Source: Neorhizobium vignae
GTDB taxonomy: Bacteria; Pseudomonadota; Alphaproteobacteria; Rhizobiales; Rhizobiaceae
NCBI RefSeq assembly: GCF_000732195.1
Contig: NZ_JNNU01000012.1
Location: 164,857-228,856, forward strand
Length of the DNA stretch: 64,000 nt
Reading direction: 5' to 3'
The notes under the pieces are model-generated. The model ran no database searches and was not told the DNA's origin. It was given only the letters and a program-made list of their open reading frames with translations. Of the stretch, positions 60,956-64,000 are shown in pieces. A program made the position numbers and the translations under genes. Positions within the stretch are counted from its first letter, which is position 1. Each line of letters opens with the position of its first letter.

Positions 60956-61792
60956 TTACTTCTTGCGCTGGTGGCGCGAACGCATGATGAACTTGTCCGT
61001 GGACTTGTTCGAACGTGTGCGCTTGCCCTTGGTCGGCTTGCCCCAGGGGCTGACCGGATGACGGCCACCCGAGGTGCGGCCTTCACCACCGCCGTGCGGA
61101 TGGTCGACCGGGTTCATGACGACGCCGCGGTTATGCGGACGCTTGCCGCGCCAGACGGTACGACCGGCCTTGCCGTCGTTGATGTTGCCGTGATCCGGGT
61201 TGGAAACCGCACCGATCGAAGCCAGGCAGGAGCCCGGTACGAGGCGCTGTTCGCCGGAGTTGAGGCGCAGGATCGCCATGCCGGCATCGCGGCCGACGAG
61301 CTGAACGTAGGTGCCGGCGGAGCGAGCCATCTGGCCACCCTTGCCCGGCTTCATTTCGACGTTGTGCACGATCGAACCGACCGGGATGTACTGCAGCGGC
61401 ATGGTGTTGCCGGGCTTTACGTCGACGGCCTTTTCGGACGCGATCACCTTGTCGCCGGCAGCGAGACGCTGCGGAGCCAGGATGTAGGCCTGCTCGCCGT
61501 CGGTATAGGTGACGAGAGCGATGAAGGCCGTACGGTTCGGGTCGTATTCCAGACGCTCGACCGTGCCTTCGACGTCGAACTTGCGACGCTTGAAGTCGAT
61601 CAGGCGATAGGTCCGCTTGTGACCGCCGCCAATAAAGCGGGCGGTGATGCGGCCGTAGTTGTTGCGACCGCCGCTCTTGGAGAGACCCTCGGTGAGCTTC
61701 TTGACGGGCTTACCCTTCCAGAGGCCGGACCGGTCGACGATGACCAGCTGACGCTGGCTCGGGGTCGTCGGGTTGTAGCTTTTCAATGCCAT
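60956..61792 (-). CDS. rplB: Ribosomal protein L2
   Basis: It encodes 278 residues. The C-terminal part with the conserved His region (GVVMNPVDHPHGGGEGRTSG) and SPWGKPTKGKRTR is diagnostic. It is central to the peptidyl transferase region. Confidence 0.97.
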   Translation of the reverse strand: MALKSYNPTTPSQRQLVIVDRSGLWKGKPVKKLTEGLSKSGGRNNYGRITARFIGGGHKRTYRLIDFKRRKFDVEGTVERLEYDPNRTAFIALVTYTDGEQAYILAPQRLAAGDKVIASEKAVDVKPGNTMPLQYIPVGSIVHNVEMKPGKGGQMARSAGTYVQLVGRDAGMAILRLNSGEQRLVPGSCLASIGAVSNPDHGNINDGKAGRTVWRGKRPHNRGVVMNPVDHPHGGGEGRTSGGRHPVSPWGKPTKGKRTRSNKSTDKFIMRSRHQRKK

Positions 61793-61803
61793 TATCTTAT
61801 ACC

Positions 61804-62097
61804 TCAGAGACCGGTGGAGACGTCGATCGTCTGACCTTCGGCCAGGGTGACGACAGCCTTCTTGACGTCCTTCTGCTTGCCGATGAAGCCGCGGAACCGC
61901 TTCACCTTGCCCTTGCGGACAAGCGTGTTGACGGCCGTGACCTTCACACCGAACAGCGCCTCTACGGCAGCCTTGATTTCCGGCTTGGAAGCAGTCTTGG
62001 CAACGTTGAAGACGACCTGGTTCTGTTCAGATGCCATGGTCGACTTTTCGGTGATCGAGGGAGATACGATCACATCATAGTGGCGAATGTCGGTCAC
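61804..62097 (-). CDS. rplW: Ribosomal protein L23
   Basis: It encodes 97 residues with VSPSITEKSTMASEQNQVVF and EALFGVKVTAVNTLVRKGK. It docks trigger factor and SRP at the exit tunnel. It overlaps rplD by four bases. Confidence 0.97.
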   Translation of the reverse strand: MTDIRHYDVIVSPSITEKSTMASEQNQVVFNVAKTASKPEIKAAVEALFGVKVTAVNTLVRKGKVKRFRGFIGKQKDVKKAVVTLAEGQTIDVSTGL

Positions 62098-62714
62098 TTG
62101 AAACGCTCCTCTAGAGCTTCCACGGCCGCCTTGGAAAGCACCAGCTTGCCGCGACGCAGGATGTCGTAAACATTGATGCCCTGAACAGGCAGAACGTCGA
62201 CGTTCGGGATGTTCTGGGCTGCGAGCTTGAAGTTGCTGTCGAGCTCAACGCCGCCGATGAACAACACGTTGGTGAGGCCGAGCGAAGCGAACGAACCGGC
62301 AAGCGCCTTGGTCTTTGCTTCGGCGGCAACCAGGTTGTCGACGATGATGATGTCTTCAGCCTTCATCTTTGCAGAGAGGGCGTGACGGAGAGCCAGGGCG
62401 CGGACCTTCTTCGGAAGGTCATGCTCGTGGCTGCGAACGACCGGGCCGTGAGCCTTGCCGCCGCCGCGGAACTGCGGAGCGCGAGCCGAATGGTGACGAG
62501 CGCGGCCCGTACCCTTCTGCTTGTACATCTTGGCGCCGGTGCGGGAGACTTCAGCACGACCCTTGGTCTTGTGCGTGCCCTGCTGCTTCTTGGCGAGCTG
62601 CCAACGAACCATACGGGCCAGAATGTCTTCGCGGGGATCGAGGCCGAAAATCTCGTCCGACAGGGCTACCTTGCCGGCGTCTTTTCCCTCGAGGGTCTTG
62701 ACGTTAAATTCCAT
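62094..62714 (-). CDS. rplD: Ribosomal protein L4
   Basis: It encodes 206 residues from the ATG at 62714 (MEFNVKTLEGKDAG). The tunnel loop MYKQKGTGRARHHSARAPQF is present. In some bacteria L4 represses the S10 operon. Confidence 0.97.
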   Translation of the reverse strand: MEFNVKTLEGKDAGKVALSDEIFGLDPREDILARMVRWQLAKKQQGTHKTKGRAEVSRTGAKMYKQKGTGRARHHSARAPQFRGGGKAHGPVVRSHEHDLPKKVRALALRHALSAKMKAEDIIIVDNLVAAEAKTKALAGSFASLGLTNVLFIGGVELDSNFKLAAQNIPNVDVLPVQGINVYDILRRGKLVLSKAAVEALEERFK

Positions 62715-62727
62715 GTGCTTGGCTCCC

Positions 62728-63369
62728 TTACTTCGCGGCCGACTTGACGGCATCGCGAACGACGATCCAAGCGCCCTTGGAGCCGGGAACGGCACCCTTG
62801 ACGAGGATCAGGCCACGGTTCTCGTCGGTGGAAACGACTTCGAGGTTCTGGGTGGTGATACGCGTCTGGCCCATGTGACCAGCCATGCGCTTGCCCTTCC
62901 AGACCTTGCCCGGATCCTGGTTGTTACCAGTCGAACCATGCGAACGGTGCGAAACGGACACACCGTGCGTGGCGCGGAGACCACCGAAGTTATGGCGCTT
63001 CATGGCGCCGGCGAAACCCTTACCGATCGAGGTACCGGTGACGTCCACCAGCTGACCCGCCGTGAAGTGACCAGCCGTCAGCTCGGTGCCGACGTCGATC
63101 AGATTGTCTTCGGAAACGCGAAACTCGACGAGCTTCGCCTTCGGCTCGACTTCGGCAACGGCGAAATGGCCGCGCAGCGCCTTGGTCGTGTTCTTCACCT
63201 TGGCAGTGCCGGCACCCAACTGAACGGCAGTGTAGCCATTCTTGTCTACGGTGCGCTGAGCCACGACCTGGCAGTTTTCCAACCGCAATACGGTTACAGG
63301 GACATGCTCGCCTGCGTCGTTGTAGACGCGCGTCATTCCCACCTTCTGTGCAATTACACCTGAACGCAT
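62728..63369 (-). CDS. rplC: Ribosomal protein L3
   Basis: It encodes 213 residues from the ATG at 63369 (MRSGVIAQKVGMTRVYNDAG) with AAGGA upstream. FAGAMKRHNFGGLRATHG and the basic GKVWKGKRMAGHMG are L3 signatures. It initiates 50S assembly. Confidence 0.97.
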   Translation of the reverse strand: MRSGVIAQKVGMTRVYNDAGEHVPVTVLRLENCQVVAQRTVDKNGYTAVQLGAGTAKVKNTTKALRGHFAVAEVEPKAKLVEFRVSEDNLIDVGTELTAGHFTAGQLVDVTGTSIGKGFAGAMKRHNFGGLRATHGVSVSHRSHGSTGNNQDPGKVWKGKRMAGHMGQTRITTQNLEVVSTDENRGLILVKGAVPGSKGAWIVVRDAVKSAAK

Positions 63370-63406
63370 CGGTTCAATCCTTCTCACTCAGCCCGAGACA
63401 GACGTC

Positions 63407-63715
63407 TCAGAGCTTGATCTCAACATCGACACCAGCGGCGAGGTCGAGCTTCATCAGCGCGTCCACCGTCTGCGGTGTCGGGTCAACGATATCGAGAAGG
63501 CGCTTATGCGTGCGCATCTCGAACTGCTCGCGGCTCTTCTTGTCGATGTGGGGGGACCGGTTAACCGTAAACTTCTCGATGCGGGTCGGAAGCGGAACGG
63601 GGCCCCGGACGCTTGCGCCGGTGCGCTTCGCCGTCGACACGATCTCGCGCGTCGACGCGTCGAGAATGCGGTGATCGAACGCCTTCAGGCGAATGCGGAT
63701 ATTTTGGCCGTTCAT
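63407..63715 (-). CDS. rpsJ: Ribosomal protein S10
   Basis: It encodes 102 residues: NIRIRLKAFDHRILDASTRE and VRGPVPLPTRIEKFTVNRSP. It also acts in transcription antitermination as NusE. It is the first gene of the S10 segment; about 230 bases between it and the tuf terminator hold its leader and promoter. Confidence 0.97.
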   Translation of the reverse strand: MNGQNIRIRLKAFDHRILDASTREIVSTAKRTGASVRGPVPLPTRIEKFTVNRSPHIDKKSREQFEMRTHKRLLDIVDPTPQTVDALMKLDLAAGVDVEIKL

Positions 63716-63946
63716 TCGACGTTATCCTTGTTGTCTGTTTATCCACGTGCCAACCCAATAGGGCACGGGTTGTTCTCTTACCTTAAGGCGGACCACCGGT
63801 TTCAAAGATCGAAGGGGACACCGAAATACGGCGTCCCTTTCCAGTCTTCGGGCCTTTGGCCCACCTTGTTTGTTCATTGCCCGCCTCGAACCCGAAGCAG
63901 ACGGCAAATCACGCTCGCGCGCCATTTGCTACATTTTTGTGTCATA

Positions 63947-63970
63947 CGCAAGCGGCCAGGGCCGCTTGCG
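63947..63970 (-). terminator. Hairpin after tuf
   Basis: CGCAAGCGGCC and GGCCGCTTGCG form a perfect 11-base stem around AG, eight bases after the tuf stop. The tract that follows on the minus strand (TATGACACAAAAATG) is not U-rich, so termination may be partial. Confidence 0.6.
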
Positions 63971-63977
63971 TTAAAAC

Positions 63978-64000
63978 TTACTCGATGATCGAGGCGACGA
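63978..64000 (-). CDS. tuf: 3' end of the elongation factor Tu gene (partial)
   Basis: The last codons inside the window read V-A-S-I-I-E-stop on the minus strand, the C-terminus of EF-Tu, and tuf is the gene that precedes rpsJ in this cluster. Only seven codons are visible; the rest lies beyond the right edge. Confidence 0.7.

Overview
The window looks like a stretch of Rhizobiaceae chromosome (Rhizobium/Agrobacterium/Neorhizobium type). The evidence is a short second FtsZ without its C-terminal tail, a pstSCAB-phoU-phoB locus with a PHO box, MsrPQ, DUF1127, DUF1232 and DUF1883 proteins, and an S10-spc-alpha ribosomal cluster with adk between secY and rpsM. All names come from reading motifs and translations; no database was searched.

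Positions 1 to about 20.75 kb are accessory. From left to right they hold: a truncated all-helical protein; a protein resembling the predicted pPIWI-associating nuclease group 2; a divergent Phd-like antitoxin / PIN toxin pair around a perfect palindrome; a large protein with the fold signature of a cytosine-C5 DNA methyltransferase but no catalytic PCQ; several orphan genes; a Tn7-like transposition module (tnsA, a frameshifted tnsB, tnsC, and a long tniQ/tnsD-like gene); an AT-rich gene-free stretch with two sets of short direct repeats that look like transposon ends; and a copper-resistance operon (small Cys/His-rich secreted protein, multicopper oxidase, copper P-type ATPase, DUF2933 protein, SRPBCC protein).

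From 20.8 to 27.9 kb lies the phosphate locus on the minus strand. pstS, pstC, pstA, pstB, phoU and phoB are followed by a second PhoB-like regulator whose phosphoacceptor Asp53 is Ser. It sits exactly where core genome meets the accessory block. A PHO box precedes pstS, and a hairpin after pstS probably limits expression of pstCAB.

From 28 to 48.7 kb are ordinary chromosomal genes: a Gly-rich secreted protein, a small beta-barrel protein, an intergenic zone with palindromic repeats, a 25-residue membrane peptide beside a membrane protein, metabolic enzymes, ftsZ2, rarA, a Do-type protease, a MarR gene that may be leaderless, ilvD, msrPQ and a DoxX protein.

From 48.8 kb to the right edge runs the ribosomal supercluster on the minus strand, rpsJ to rplQ, with the 3' end of tuf at the edge. 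Several 135-240 base gaps inside it contain strong hairpins, suggesting processing or attenuation points. The likeliest places for new biology are the methyltransferase-like pseudoenzyme and its neighbours, the Tn7-like module with its two kinds of end-like repeats, and the phosphorylation-dead PhoB paralogue.
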